Assembly (NCBI GenBank): GCA_047967505.1
Contig: CM106539.1
Strand: one strand, 5' to 3'
Origin: Dipteris shenzhenensis
Lineage: Eukaryota; Polypodiophyta; Polypodiopsida; Gleicheniales
DNA length: 64,000 nt
Part shown: positions 11,744 to 23,060 of the stretch, piece by piece
Layout: every line of letters begins with the position of its first letter
Numbering within the stretch: position 1 is the first letter of the stretch
The notes under the pieces: generated by a model
The model's input: only the letters and a program-made list of their open reading frames with translations
Database searches by the model: none
Told to the model about the DNA's origin: nothing
Position numbers and translations under genes: made by a program

Positions 11744-13046
11744 ATGAATACAATGGAGCCCGACGTGAAGGTTGAAAACACTGGGGGGACCGTGCTGGGA
11801 GCACCGCCGGAGGCGCAGGCATTGCCTAATGGCCAAAGCGGTCTCGTCGCGCCTCCAGCATTGACATCGCCTGCTGAGAGTCCACTGCCGCAACCTGTTT
11901 ACCTTCTAAAATATGGCCGAGTCATGACGGATGAACAAATGGAGACGCTTCGACGTCAAATTTCGGTCTATGCCACAATCTGCAGCCAGCTCGTGGAGAT
12001 GCACAAGGCAGTCATGGCACAGCAGGCTATAATGCCAAGTTTGTCCTTAACCTTGTTTCTTTTGGTTTTACTTGATTTTATCGTACATCTCACTAAACCA
12101 GCTCGAGGGATCTTGTTTCGTGTACACGATATATCGTTTCATGAGTCGTCGTAGGCTGATTTGCGCAGTGGAATGCTTCGATTGCCTTACAGGCGTGATG
12201 GTGGGACAACAACTTCCATTCGATCCAGTGTTGGGTGCCAGATCCAGCGGACGGCAGCGTTGGACCCCTAGCCAGATCCAACTTCAAATTCTCGAGAATC
12301 TGTTTGAGAAATGCAATGGTACACCCAGTAAGCAGAAAATCAAGGAGATAACCGCGGAACTAGGTCAGCATGGACCGTTATCTGAAACAAATGTTTACAA
12401 CTGGTTTCAGAATAGGAAAGCTCGAGCAAAGAGGAAGCAACATTCAGTCACCCAGAAAGATGCAGAGTCTGAAGTGGATACGGATGAGGTTGAGTCAAGG
12501 AAGGACAAAAGAGTTGCAATCGATACGTCACAAGACAACCAGGGGTTTGGGAGAAGTGCAATTCATTCATTTGCTTTTGACGGAAGCTTTGGTGGCATTG
12601 ATGAGAAGCCCAATACAGCAAACCATATCTTCGAACGTCTTGATGGTGCCCATTCAACGCTATTTCATAATCAAGGTGATGTTCCAACCGAGTGTGATGA
12701 AGGGTTCATCCAAAGAAGTAAGTTGCCATTGCTCGCAATCGCAATAAAGCCGCTATCATAGTCTTTTCTGGTCTTGCATGCCATTAAAAGGTGGTCATCC
12801 ATTGTTCGAATCATCATTTGATGGTTGGATGGGGTTTGTACGGCAGGTGAAAGCGATTTCGGCACCATTGTGGTATTGATTGATGGCAAGCCTTGGGAAG
12901 TTCCTTCTGGAGTACTAGACTTTAAAGGCAGTTTTGGTGAGGGAGCCGTGCTATTGGATTCTCAAAGACAGATTGTTCCTACAGATGAAACGGGATTCAC
13001 CATTAGTCCTCTACACGCGGGGGAGAGTTATACCCTTGTCAAGTGA
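11744..13046 (+). CDS. WUSCHEL-related homeobox protein, WOX13 (ancient) clade
   Basis: Sequence-specific transcription factor acting in the nucleus. Proposed coding exons are 11744-12038, 12193-12717 and 12847-13046, joined by two phase-1 introns with GT/AG ends, giving 339 residues. Residues about 49-98 form the N-terminal block typical of WOX13-clade proteins ([24 protein letters not shown] within it is nearly diagnostic; short form [14 protein letters not shown]). The homeodomain spans about residues 119-181: it opens [15 protein letters not shown], has the clade word [13 protein letters not shown], and its recognition helix reads [17 protein letters not shown]. An acidic/Ser linker follows, then a conserved C-terminal domain ending GESYTLVK. 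The first two ATGs (11744, 11753) are in frame; I use the first. WOX13-clade genes are the only WOX class shared by all green plants and affect cell fate, growth and regeneration. No WUS-box is seen, as expected for this clade. See the separate optional exon 4. Confidence 0.9.
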
Positions 13047-13221
13047 GTATGTCATACATCTGAAGTAATCATCTTTCAGTCTGCAAAACGAGCCAAACAC
13101 TGTTTGTGAGGCTACATGTCTCGTTTTTCTGAGGAGCTATTCTGATCAGCTTTTCTAACTTTCCTCGTGAAGTTTTCTAACTGGCCAAATAGTTACATAC
13201 TTTGGTAATATGTATATGCAG

Positions 13222-13273
13222 ACTTGACAAAGGTGTCGGTCAGATAGGTCCAGATATGGGTTCAGACCAGTAG
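13222..13273 (+). CDS. Optional exon 4 of the WOX gene (alternative C-terminus)
   Basis: The stop codon of the WOX gene (13044-13046) lies inside a strong splice donor, GTGAGT at 13043-13048. A good acceptor, TATATGCAG, ends at 13221. Splicing between them keeps the Lys codon (AA+A) and adds 16 residues (LDKGVGQIGPDMGSDQ) before TAG at 13271-13273. WOX13 proteins normally end shortly after the GESY.LV motif, so the three-exon form is the safer reading. Both may be made. Confidence 0.4.
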
Positions 13274-14990
13274 CACTCTATGTAGAGATACATAATGTAC
13301 CATCCTGACATGAGAAAGTGGGGAGCAGAGCTGAGACAGCATAGATGTATATTCCACTGTATCAGGTCTGTTTTGTCTCTATGTTCGTGATGATATAACA
13401 GAATTGCAGGTTGTGCTAAACAGGAGTGACAACATCCATTTGCCAACTTTGGTCTGTAGACTCACAAGAATCCTGTGTTTGCAGTGATTACATTTTTGGA
13501 CTCGTTCTACCTTGCAACACGTAATCTTCAGTAGCTCGGGTGCTACCAGAAATTTTGTACTCCCATAAAAGGAAACGTTGCTTGGTCTTTTTTTTATATC
13601 CCTGGCAGTTTTTTCAGAATTGCTAGCAACACAGCCTCGCTGGCTCGGAATCAAGTGAACCTGGTTGAAAAAAAAAATCAGCCAATGGCAAAGTTTTGCT
13701 GCTGCTTTTCTGTGATCATCTGGCTCAAAGTTTTTCAGCCAGTTTCTGGATAAGTTACTCTGACTCCATTTGGTGACACGCAGCAAACAATACGCTATCT
13801 GAGTGATAAAGAGGTGTTTCTTTAAACTTTTTTTAAAAAGGACGTCAACTCCATCTGTATCAGATGAAAATTGCACCTCCCTCTGGGGATCGGGTTGTGT
13901 GGGCTGTAGCAAAGGTATGCCTGGCACACGTTGTAAATCGCATTTAGAAGTTACTTTTAAGACACTGTTCAATGCAGAAATATACCACATCTCACACTCA
14001 TGGCACATGAAAACAGTTTCTTCTAATGTAGGTGAATTGAATTCAGTACACATCCAAATTGGGAAAAGACACTACATTTGTTACGGTGAAAAGTTGTCTT
14101 TTGTCATATCAGGGGATATTACTTTAGCATGGTTCATAAATGTAATCTACTACTTCCGTCCAAAGGTCTTGGATGAGATGTATGTGCAGTTCTGAGTGCT
14201 GAAGGACAAATTTTTTATGCTGGAGGAGTGTGTATTTTGCAAGAGATTGTATCAGTCCTCAGTGATTGCCCTTCTAGAGAGCCAGGCTAGGGGAAGCATC
14301 TGTGCTCTTCAAGCTGGATTTGGCAACTCTTTATTGAAAGGGAACAGTTGTGTCTGTCACTGCAACTCAAACTGCAAAGCGTGAGACCTAGGAAAGGTTG
14401 TTTAATGTGAATTGTGAAGAGGAGGATTGGCAGCTGGCTGCGTCCGTATCACTTTTGTTTGGAGAAGTGGGAGGGGCTGTAGAAGCTTGTGGTGAAATCA
14501 TAACCAGGAGTCATGGAGCAAGAACACTAAATGTTGTGCTCTAGTTTGTACCATCGTGCTCAGAGTCTGGGCTGCTCCCTGAAAATACTCAATCCTTGGA
14601 AGGGGAAAGTGTGGAGTAGGCAACAATGACAGAGTAGGATGGGAACCAACCACAAAAATTTGGCATAGGTGGCATTGGGTACTGCAATATTGATGAGAGT
14701 GTCGCACCTTGTGAAGTAGTACATGTGTGCATGAGACTTCAGAAGTCCAATGTTGGGTATGGTGCTGGTGTCTGGAAGGGGGTATATCCTGGGGATGTTG
14801 GGTGTGAGAGAGTGGAGTCACTTGCTCCAGCCAACTTTTGTGCAACAGAAATGGATTTATGGGAGAGATCGCACAAACATTGCTTCAAATATCAACTCAC
14901 TCCGTGTGGATGCATGTATAGAAAGAGAACACTTCTTATGTGGAGAGAGTACATGGAGATGTACATAACAAAACAATCTCATATTTAGAT
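13274..14990. other. WOX 3' region and intergenic DNA; no gene assigned
   Basis: Probably holds the WOX 3' UTR in its first few hundred bases. A 224-codon minus-strand frame (14053-13379) and a 130-codon plus-strand frame (13803-14195) overlap each other. Neither matches a family I recognise or has a domain-like pattern, so I do not call them genes. Confidence 0.45.
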
Positions 14991-15505
14991 GTCAAAACCA
15001 TGTACAGAACCTGTCAAATCTGTACCATCGTCTAACACTGCAACAAGCATATGCTGAGGTAGGACACCAAACTCGGGCTCTGTTTGCTGAACCTCCTAGG
15101 TGGTCCTCCTGCTCACCCTCCTTGCTCCACTCTATGGCTCTGCTATGCTGGGGTAGATCTGCTCTGTTCGAGCTCCTGGAGGGCCCAAAGCTCCTGCAGT
15201 CTGAACTGTTGTTGGAGGGCCCTTTTTATAGGGCTACAAGCCCTCTGTCTGGCCGATCAGATCTCTGCTTCAGCTGACCTGTCCACAGACTGGGCAGACC
15301 TAGTCTGTTCATAACTTGCTGCTACTGGCTTATTTTGCGATGTGGCAGACTTCCACTGACCCGACCCTGCCGCAGGACAGCCTGGCTACTGCCCAAATGG
15401 CAGTTTTTCCCACTCCTACACATGCCCATATGTTACCATGTTCACCCATATTTCTACAGGTTTCAAGGCCCGATGGACTCCTGATTTGGACCTATTTATC
15501 CAACA
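14990..15505 (-). mobile_element. 3' LTR of a copia-type LTR element (element B, minus strand)
   Basis: Read on the minus strand, a polypurine tract GAGAGGGGG (15506-15516) is followed by TGTTGGATAAATAGG, a typical LTR start at 15505. A TATA box (CCTATAAAAAGG) lies at about 15222-15233. Further in, the words 'cagcaaacagagcccg' match the LTRs of element A at 17.6 kb and 20.3 kb. The far end is not defined; 14990 is approximate. Confidence 0.7.
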
Positions 15506-16680
15506 CCCCCTCTCATTGACACACTGTGATCCGGTACCCACTATGTCGAAGAACTGCTCCATCAGGTCCCTTGTAGAAGCTTTTAGGAACAAGTTGAAGA
15601 TGCCTTCATCATTTGGTCCATGAACTCAAACCTCCAGTATCTGTAGGTGTGCGCTGCATTGTACATGAACTACTGATCTAGTCTGGAACACTCGTACAAT
15701 CATTGGTTCAAGTCATGAACACTTTGGAGCCTTTAAAATACCTAGGTACCAACAGATCCATCCAGTTCTGTTTGATCCGGACATTGAATCAGCAGCATCT
15801 ATGTCATAGTCCTTGATTCCCTTTATAGTGAGATCCTTGTGGCTGCTCCACATTGATCCCAATTGGTAGGAATCCCTCCAACGGTCTTTGGAAATAAAAT
15901 TGGCAGACACTGGTCCTCCATGGGCACAGTTGTCCTTCCTTGATCCTTTTAGATCCAACCTGTAAGGCTCTGACATGATCACCACTTGGTCCTTCTAGCA
16001 TCATGCAACTGGGTTTGGTTGGAGTCTGGAGAAGCTTTGTGATCACCTCGAACTAGTCAAAGTCTATGTCACTAAGCTCAAGTGTGATCCTCTAGTAGGC
16101 ATCAAAAGCCTTTGCAGTGGGTGATCCCCTTTGTCTGTACTGGAGGCTTTTACCCTTCAATCTCCAATCAACAGAGGATTTCTATACAAACAACCATCCC
16201 ATAGCAATCTATTGAAATCTCCAATAAAGTATATTACTCTAGAAACTTAGTCCAGTAGTACTTGCTATCAAAGCAGGCCAGGTACCTCCACTGATCAACA
16301 CCCTGAACTTGGTCCTTCTAGCATCATGCAAGTGGGATTGGTTGGAGAAGCTTTGTGATCACCTCCACTGATCAACAACCTGTACTTATCGAAGTCTTTG
16401 TCACTATCTCAAGAGTGATCCTCCAGTACGCGTTGAAAGCCCTTGCAATGGGAGATCCCATTTGTTTGTACGGAAAGCTTGTACCCTTTAATCTCCAATA
16501 GAATTTATATAGAAGCAACCATCCCATAGTAATCTATTAGAATCTCCAATAAGGTATATCAAGAATACTTACCCTAGAAACTCATTCTGGTATTGCTTGT
16601 TGTCAGAGCAAGCCAGGTACCTCCCAAAAGTACTCTTATCTGCCATCCTTTGTGTAAACCGGTATTCAAGCTCCCCCTGC
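15506..16680 (-). mobile_element. Internal remnant of element B, no open polymerase
   Basis: The part next to the polypurine tract (15510-15640) is the reverse complement of the region before the 3' LTR of element A (19500-19600), so A and B are related families. The rest holds the tandem duplication at 15985-16625 and no readable gag, integrase or reverse transcriptase. No 5' LTR was found, so the element is truncated or rearranged. Confidence 0.55.
15985..16625. repeat. Tandem duplication of about 322 bp inside element B
   Basis: Copy 1 begins 'ttggtccttctagcatcatg' near 15986 and copy 2 near 16309. Both continue through 'ggttggag...gaagctttgtgatcacct' and 'caaccatcccatag.aatctatt' to a 'gccaggtacctcc' end. 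Identity is roughly 85%. Confidence 0.85.
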
Positions 16681-17087
16681 TGAATTCTTGCTCATCAAGG
16701 TCCATCTCTGAGTGAGCTCCTCAATTTTTGTAGGTGGTACTAGAGTAGTCCTTGCTTTTGAATGCTTGGCATCCTTCTTTCTTCTATGGCTTCCATTTTC
16801 CATTCTTGCTTTTGGCCATGCGAGTGTTTTCGTTGCCACCTTCACTTCTGTTATACAGCTTCATCTGAGCCTCTTCCTGAAGCAACCACGGGCCTAGTTC
16901 TTGAACATGGTAGGCCTTGCTTGGTCTCTAGCAATGAGAGTCGTTACCAACCTTAGTAGATCCATGGGAGCTTGTTGACTAGACGGAAAAAAATGAGTAT
17001 AAAACATAATTAAACTAGAGGCTTGTGCCATCAACCATGGCCCATGAACCATCATCCATGAAGCCTCAAAAGTCATTCCGAAAGGGT

Positions 17088-17961
17088 TGAAGGTGGCATA
17101 TTGATAGAGGCCTCCTAGATCCCAAAATGTCTGGGAGCACTATGGTGGGCTGGGCAGGGCAGGGCCATGAAGGGCCAGAAAAGTGTGCCAGTATATGGTT
17201 ATGGGCTAGGACTACCTGCTGGTCGGCAGTCCTACAGACTGCCAGTTGGCAGTCCAAAGGTGGGCAGACAGCAGGTCTGCAGTGCTGCAGTCTGGGGCTG
17301 CCACAGCCAGGAGGCCACGTGGCAACATCGGGCAGTAAACAGCACAGACTGGGTTGGCCTGTCTGTGGCAGGTCGGGTCAGCCCTGACAGGAGTCGGCTG
17401 GTTGGCTGACTGGGTCGGCCAGTCAGAGAGCTATCCAGTCCTATAAAAACCGCTAGTGTGGAAGTATTTGTTAGTTCAGTCTATGTGCAGCCCGCAGCCT
17501 GTATAGGGCTCTAGAGTGCATATATCTACAGCTAGTAGGAGAGTGCATGCGAGTGCAGGAGGGAGCAGCTGATGGATCTCATACTTTGGCAAGCTACTGA
17601 AGTCTACGGAGAGGCGTATGGTTATGCAGGAGGAGCTCTACTGCAACAGATCAGCAAACATAGCTCGTGGTGTTACCTGACCTCAGCGTACGTTTGCTGC
17701 AGGAGGTAATACATATTTTTGGAGTTTCTTGTGTAGTGATTTCTATTCTATAAATGAGATGTATTGTGGCTGTACATCTGCATATTCTCTCTCAGGTGTG
17801 AAAGTGTTCTTCATGTCTTCTCCTATCTACACAAGTCTATGAGTGTTGTATTATGGCAAATCTTCTGCATGAGATGTCTTGCTTTCTCAGTTGGTGATTG
17901 CAAGGACATTGTCTACACATTGTGTTTAGCTTTGCTATGTATCAAACAAGTGGAGGCAACA
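17088..17961 (+). mobile_element. 5' LTR of non-autonomous copia-type element A
   Basis: It aligns with the 3' LTR at 19602-20826 over shared words such as 'ggctggttggctgactgg', 'agctatccagtcctataaaa' and 'cagtctatgtgca'. The TATA box CTATAAAA is at 17441-17448. The LTR ends in AACA at 17961, directly before the primer-binding site. The left boundary is approximate because the first bases have diverged. Confidence 0.75.
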
Positions 17962-17978
17962 TGGTATCAAGTCAAGGT
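17962..17978 (+). other. Primer-binding site, initiator tRNA-Met type
   Basis: TGGTATCAAGTCAAGG directly follows the LTR end. Plant Ty1/copia elements commonly use TGGTATCAGAGC, complementary to the 3' end of initiator tRNA-Met; this copy differs at the GAG positions. Confidence 0.7.
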
Positions 17979-18979
17979 GGCGAAATCCTTGGTGGCAAAG
18001 CCAGGTCGTATATTCAAGAGATATGCTTCGGGAAGACGACTGAAGGTGGAGGCCTTTGTGCGACTTCAATTGAGAAGATGTGCCGCAATCAAAGGGAGAG
18101 GCTTGCATTAAGTGCAAGGTCGATGAAAAGTTTAGGGAATCTACGGGAGTACTCATGAGGATTCGTTTGCCCATTTCGAACTGAGGGAGAAGCAGATGAG
18201 GTCGAGGTGAGGAGTCACTTGGTGATGAGGGAACTTTGGCAGATTACTGATGGTGTCGAGGTCAAGCCCGGGGACCTTAAATATGCGTTTGGCAAGGGGA
18301 TGATGAAGAATGACCATGCTGATGTCAACGATTGGGTGCTCAGAGATGCTGACGTACCATCACTGGTTGATTCGGATGATTACAAAATAAGTACGTCCAC
18401 ACCTTCAATTGGTGGAGATTGCAAGTGAGACCTAGAAGATCTGTACAAGACCAACAATTTGGCACGGGACTCTCCAAAATCAGTTATTTTTTATGACTTT
18501 AGGAGAGGGAGAATCTGTGAATGGCCATCTGGTCAAGGTGAAGATTCTCAAGGATCAACTTGCGGGATGAATGGCCAGAAAGGTTGATAGCAATGAGCTT
18601 GCCATGCTTTTTCTTAGCAAGATCCACACAGCTTCAATAGGCTGGTGACTGCACTGACAATTGGAGAAATGTCAAGGCCTCTCAGGTTCAAGGAGCTCTG
18701 TTCTTTGTTGCTCCATGAGGAAGCAAGGTTGAGGTTGCACGATCTAGATGGTGAAGAGAAACCATTTACAACTTCTTTAGGGAAGGCTAGAGGCAAACTA
18801 GGTAAGGGTAGAAGAAAACTAGGTAAGGGTGAGCCAAACAAGGAGGATTCTTCAAGGGACGACAGCTCTTCTGACAATGACAACAAGACAAACAGGAAGT
18901 GCCATTATTGTGATCAGCATGGTCATCTTGTGTGGGATTGCAGGAAGGAGAAGGCGGAAAAGGAAGAGGAGCCAAAGTA
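17972..18979 (+). pseudogene. Gag of element A, broken, with zinc knuckle
   Basis: Copia-type gag readable in pieces: a gag N-terminal-like stretch around 17960-18160, a middle piece at 18207-18428 ending in stops, and an open frame at 18645-18977. The last contains basic Lys/Gly repeats (residues about 45-62) and a CCHC zinc knuckle, CHYCDQHGHLVWDC, at 18900-18941 (C-x2-C-x4-H-x4-C). Gag packages element RNA in virus-like particles. Several in-frame stops lie between pieces. No protease, integrase, reverse transcriptase or RNase H follows before the 3' polypurine tract, so the element could only have moved with enzymes from another copy. Confidence 0.75.
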
Positions 18980-19601
18980 GGAAGAGTCTAAGTCAGAGAC
19001 AACAAATTTGGTAGATGGTGAGTTGTTTTTGGTGGTTACACCCAGTAGCCCGAGATCGGAGTCATTGATCTAGGGATGAATGCACTCTTGTTCGACATAG
19101 AGCAGTGGTCAGAGGAGCTAAAGCGTTTTATGAAGGTGATGGACAAGACATGCTCCTGAGATCATGCTGAGAACAAGGCTGAAAGACTAGGGACCGATGG
19201 AATGTGGAGCAATGATACACGCTGGAGAATGGCCACAGATTCATAAAGAGGCTGTTCTGACTGGTACTTAGGGTAGGTATCTGACTTGCTCCAAAGGGCA
19301 AAAAGATTAAATACCAGTCTGCTTGCTCAAAAGGGCAAATATAAGATACCCTAGATTTTGTCTGGTTGTGCAACCAACGGCCATCCTCTACACCCCCAAT
19401 GTCACTCACACAAGACATGCCAAGAGATCTGATCCAGTCATTCATATGCGATGCAGAGCAAGACCTGGAGATACTAGAGGTGTGAGAACGTGGACCAGAT
19501 GATGAAGACTCTACTTGTTCCTAAGAGCTTTTGCAATGGCGCTAGTGGAGCAGTTATGTGATAGAATGGGTATCGGTCCACGGTGTGTCATTGAGAGGGG
19601 G
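18980..19601 (+). mobile_element. Short non-coding internal region and polypurine tract of element A
   Basis: About 600 bp replace the whole pol region. It holds stop-rich sequence and ends with the polypurine tract TTGAGAGGGGG (19591-19601) that primes plus-strand synthesis. The absence of pol makes the element non-autonomous. Confidence 0.65.
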
Positions 19602-20826
19602 TGTTGGAAGCGTATGGTCAATGCCTGACTGGTGAGATCCCAAATGAGGAGAACAATGAGGCTTGACAACCTATAGTACAGTGGGTGTAGGCTGCACCAA
19701 ATGTGCACAGATAGGGGAACGAGAGGAGCTTCCATGTGGGCAGTGAACAGGCTGACATATGGGCAGCAATCAAGCAACTCCATGGGACAGAGGATCTGTT
19801 GCAGAACTGCATCCAGCTGGGCTGCTCTGCAGGTCTGTGTATGTGCGCATAGGCCCTGGAGTGAGAGGACAGATCAGCGGGCTGATGCAGGGCCAGGAAG
19901 GGCGAGAAGAATGCTCCAGTTTACGACCTGTTATAGGCCAGGACTGCCTACTGCTCAGCAATCCTACAGAATGCCAGTGAGCAGTGCAGAGGTGGGCATA
20001 CAGCAGGTATGTAGTGCTGGAGACTGAGGCGACCACTGGCAGGGCAGCAAAGAGCAGAGACTGGATCGGCCCAGTCTGTGGCAGGTTAGGTCAGGTCTGA
20101 CAGGAGTCGGCTGGTTGGCTGACTGGTCAGCCAGTCAGAGGGCTATCCAGTCCTATAAAAGGCTCCAGTGTGGACGCATCTGTTAATTCAGTCTATGTGC
20201 AATCGTCAGCCTGTATAGGGCCCTACAGTAGCCACTGACGCCTATGGAGAGGCGCGTGGTGACCCAGGAGGAGTTCTACTGCAGAGGGTCAGCAAACAGA
20301 GCCCGTGGTGTTGTCTGACCTTAGCGTATATTTGCTGCAGGTGGTGAAACATTGGAGCTTCTTGTGTATTGACTTCTGTTCTAGAGATGAGATCTATTGT
20401 GTGGGGGTGTGAATTTGTATACTATGGTCTACACCCACTGTTGGGCACTGTGGGGATGTCATAAGAGCTAGTCCCTACTATGCGTGATGGAGTTTATGGT
20501 TTTCAACCTTATGTGTGACTATCATGAGATTAAAACTGCACTATGTTGTGTTTTTAGAGGATGAGTTTGGGCATGTTCCTGAATACATCTCTCTCTATAT
20601 ATGAGATCTATTGTGGCTGTACATCTGCATACTGTCTCTGATATCTGAAAGTGTTCTCCATCTCTTCTTCTATCTGCACACGTTTAGAAGCCAGTTCACT
20701 GAGTATTGTACTTCAGCAAATGGTCTGCACTAGATGTGTTGCTTTCTCAGTTGCTGATTGCAAGCACATTGTTATATCTACATGTTTTGTTTAGCTCTGC
20801 TATGCACTAGACAAGTTTAGGTATGT
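19602..20826 (+). mobile_element. 3' LTR of element A, with an insertion of about 240 bp
   Basis: Starts TGTTGGAAGCG after the polypurine tract. The TATA box CTATAAAA is at 20153-20160. It is longer than the 5' LTR because about 240 bp (roughly 20390-20625) are inserted between two copies of 'gagatctattgtg'. The end matches the 5' LTR end loosely ('tatgcactagacaagtttagg'). Confidence 0.72.
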
Positions 20827-20829
20827 TTT

Positions 20830-22180
20830 TTCCAATAGCAATACTGTCCAACCTCTCTGAAATTGCCTTCAAGTGTATCAAGTCTGCTGCTGGCACTGAA
20901 GGGCAAGGATGATGCCTTGCCCTTTCACTCCCAATAAATAAGCCCACACTTGGTCTGTGGCTCTACTCTTTGTTGCTTTACAAAAGCAGCAATTCCACTT
21001 TAGTGCTCTTCCTTTCTTCTTGTTGCACTTGGCAAGGGAATCAACTCCCACCACCAACTAGAATTACGGTCGGTCTCAATGCCATGAGCCATTGAGCAAC
21101 TAAATGGGAGGAAAGAGGAAGAAACTTGGGGCAAGGAGCTGCAAAAAAATGCAGCAAAAGGGAAGAGAAGGGCTAGAAAATTTGCAGCGGAGCAAGGGGA
21201 GAGGGAGAGAAAAGTGAAAGAGAAAGGGGGAGGAGGGGCTGAGCATTGAGGGTAGCTGAGAGGAGGGGGCTGAGAGCAGGGCCAGGTTGAGGGAGAGCTG
21301 AGAGGGGATAGGGTGACAGGTAACACTGCGGAAATAGTACTGTTACAGGCATTTTCTGCCATTTTGCACGGCAGCTGTCCAAGCTGGAACTCCTGGAATG
21401 GCGTCTGGAACTATGTTCCTTGAGTTCTGGACCTGGTCTGCATTTTGGTAAATGTATCAAACGTTTCGGAACACCTAGCCTTCTTGGAATGCCATTCCCC
21501 CGTTCTAGTATGTGTTCCGGTAACCATGTCATAGATGCAATTAGTATTGATTTGTGACCGTAAAGGGTGAAATGACAAGGGCGCATAAGCTTTTGAGGAC
21601 ACAATGGTAGCTCCTCAAATGTTCCCATGGAAGGAGAAGAGTGGGCATATGTTAGTGTCTACCAAATGGCTGACGAATGGTGGTCATGAGGTTGCAAGGC
21701 ATTATGGGGTTGAGATGTGGAGTTCTTGAGTGGAGCAATGAGTTGCTCCATGTGATGCAAGGGGTTGGAATAGAACATGTATGGTGGGCTGGGATGGAGT
21801 AGACTGGAGCAAAGTGCATATGTGCTTCTTGCATGTGTATTGCCGCATTCATGTCGTGTTGGCCTTCTGTTTGGCTGCTTCGGTGACGCAGCTCTAGAAG
21901 CAAAGTTGGAAGAAAACAAATGCCAAGAGTGTGGGCTTTCATACTAATGCAAGGAACAGAGAAGTAGAAGGGGATAGATAGATAGATAGGTAGATGACCT
22001 AGATAGATATACACTGCTTTTTGCTTTCCATTTTTCTTTAAGGGTTGAAGCTGAAGCTTGAGCTCTCTGAATTCTTGCTGCAAGCAATAGATTTTCTTCT
22101 ATGGGTTTGACATGATCTTGAGACATCCTCGGTCTCAAATAAGTCTTCGCATAGGGAGTGGGTGTCGATAGTGTTGCAAT
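20830..22180. other. No gene seen; GA-rich stretch and GATA microsatellite
   Basis: A purine-rich stretch (about 21100-21320) opens long minus-strand Pro/Ser/Leu frames that are composition artefacts. A short (GATA)n run lies at about 21976-22000. Nothing recognisable. Confidence 0.5.
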
Positions 22181-22184
22181 GAGT

Positions 22185-23060
22185 TTGAGAGAGAGAGAGA
22201 GAGAGAGATGGGCTCAAGGTAAGATTAGAGGGTAAGATGTCAAATCAATAGAAAGTAGAATGAAAGAAAGTCTATGAGACTGAGAAACTTGATACAACCT
22301 AGTTGCAAGGACATTGTGCATCAACCCTCCGCCTGAGCTGTTGTGTCACTGGCTTTGGGTCCCAACCATGCTTGGGCTTGTAGGAGGGGAGTCCATGTGG
22401 TACGGCTGGAATAACTCTTTGATCATGCTTTGAGAGGAGTCTACACGGACACCCTCTTGTCTCTGAGATTGCAGTAGGATCACACGATGCCTAACTACCT
22501 CATGAATGAACGTGTCCAGACACCTCTAATCTAGAAAGGAGAGAAATTGAGATAACAACCCGGAGCTATCTTTAAATAAACAATAAAATCGTCCTTTGAC
22601 CTCATAGTAAACCGGGCATTTGAAGATGAAATGCTCCTCCGACTCAACCTCCTGTAGGCCACACAAAGTGAATAAGCGTCACTCCCTAGGTAGACCCTCT
22701 GTCGACCACTCTCAATACGAAGTCTATGTGAAGAGACCTGGAACTACCCAATGGAGATCCTCAATGAATGGGGTTCTTGAACCTAAGTATATTCTAGTGG
22801 ATCAATAAATCCCTCATTCGAGATATGTAGGATGTGATCTCTGTAGACGTTGAGCTTCACTGGTAGCTTAGTTGGTTCTAACCAAGTGTGGAATTTGTGT
22901 TGTTGCAAGAGATCCTCACATATGACCTGGTTGGCCTCATGATATTGGAGTGGGGAAAATGGCACATCAGTGCTATACTGGAAGGAAGGAAATCTATCCA
23001 TATTTAGCCCCAATCGCCCAAATCACCTCACTGTGTGCAAACCAACATCTCTGTTCACCT
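22185..23060 (-). pseudogene. LINE 3' region with zf-RVT-like domain and CT tail
   Basis: On the minus strand, a frame from about 23013 runs through VKLNVYRDHILHISNEG and then, after a shift, to LCGLQEVESEEHFIFKC at 22680-22613. C..(x)n..H-x4-C with EEHF.F.C is the usual core of the zinc-finger-like domain at the end of plant LINE ORF2 proteins. The first Cys of the normal C-x2-C pair reads Phe here. The words FYRDH and RIAIG are shared with the plus-strand LINE at 30.9-31.1 kb, so both belong to one family. A (CT)n run at 22186-22208, reading off the 3' side, fits the simple-repeat tail seen in the other copy. Confidence 0.6.

Noticed and set aside
12072-12192. Open frame running into the WOX homeobox exon from upstream
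   Set aside because: This is intron 1 read in frame by chance. The exon 1 to exon 2 join gives the conserved WOX13 order, and the donor and acceptor are both good.
13379-14053. 224-codon minus-strand open frame after the WOX gene
   Set aside because: Long for chance, but no recognisable family, domain or codon pattern. It overlaps a plus-strand frame of 130 codons in the same DNA, with no promoter or splice support.
21000-21628. Minus-strand frames rich in Ser, Pro and Leu
   Set aside because: Explained by the purine-rich plus strand. No domain features.
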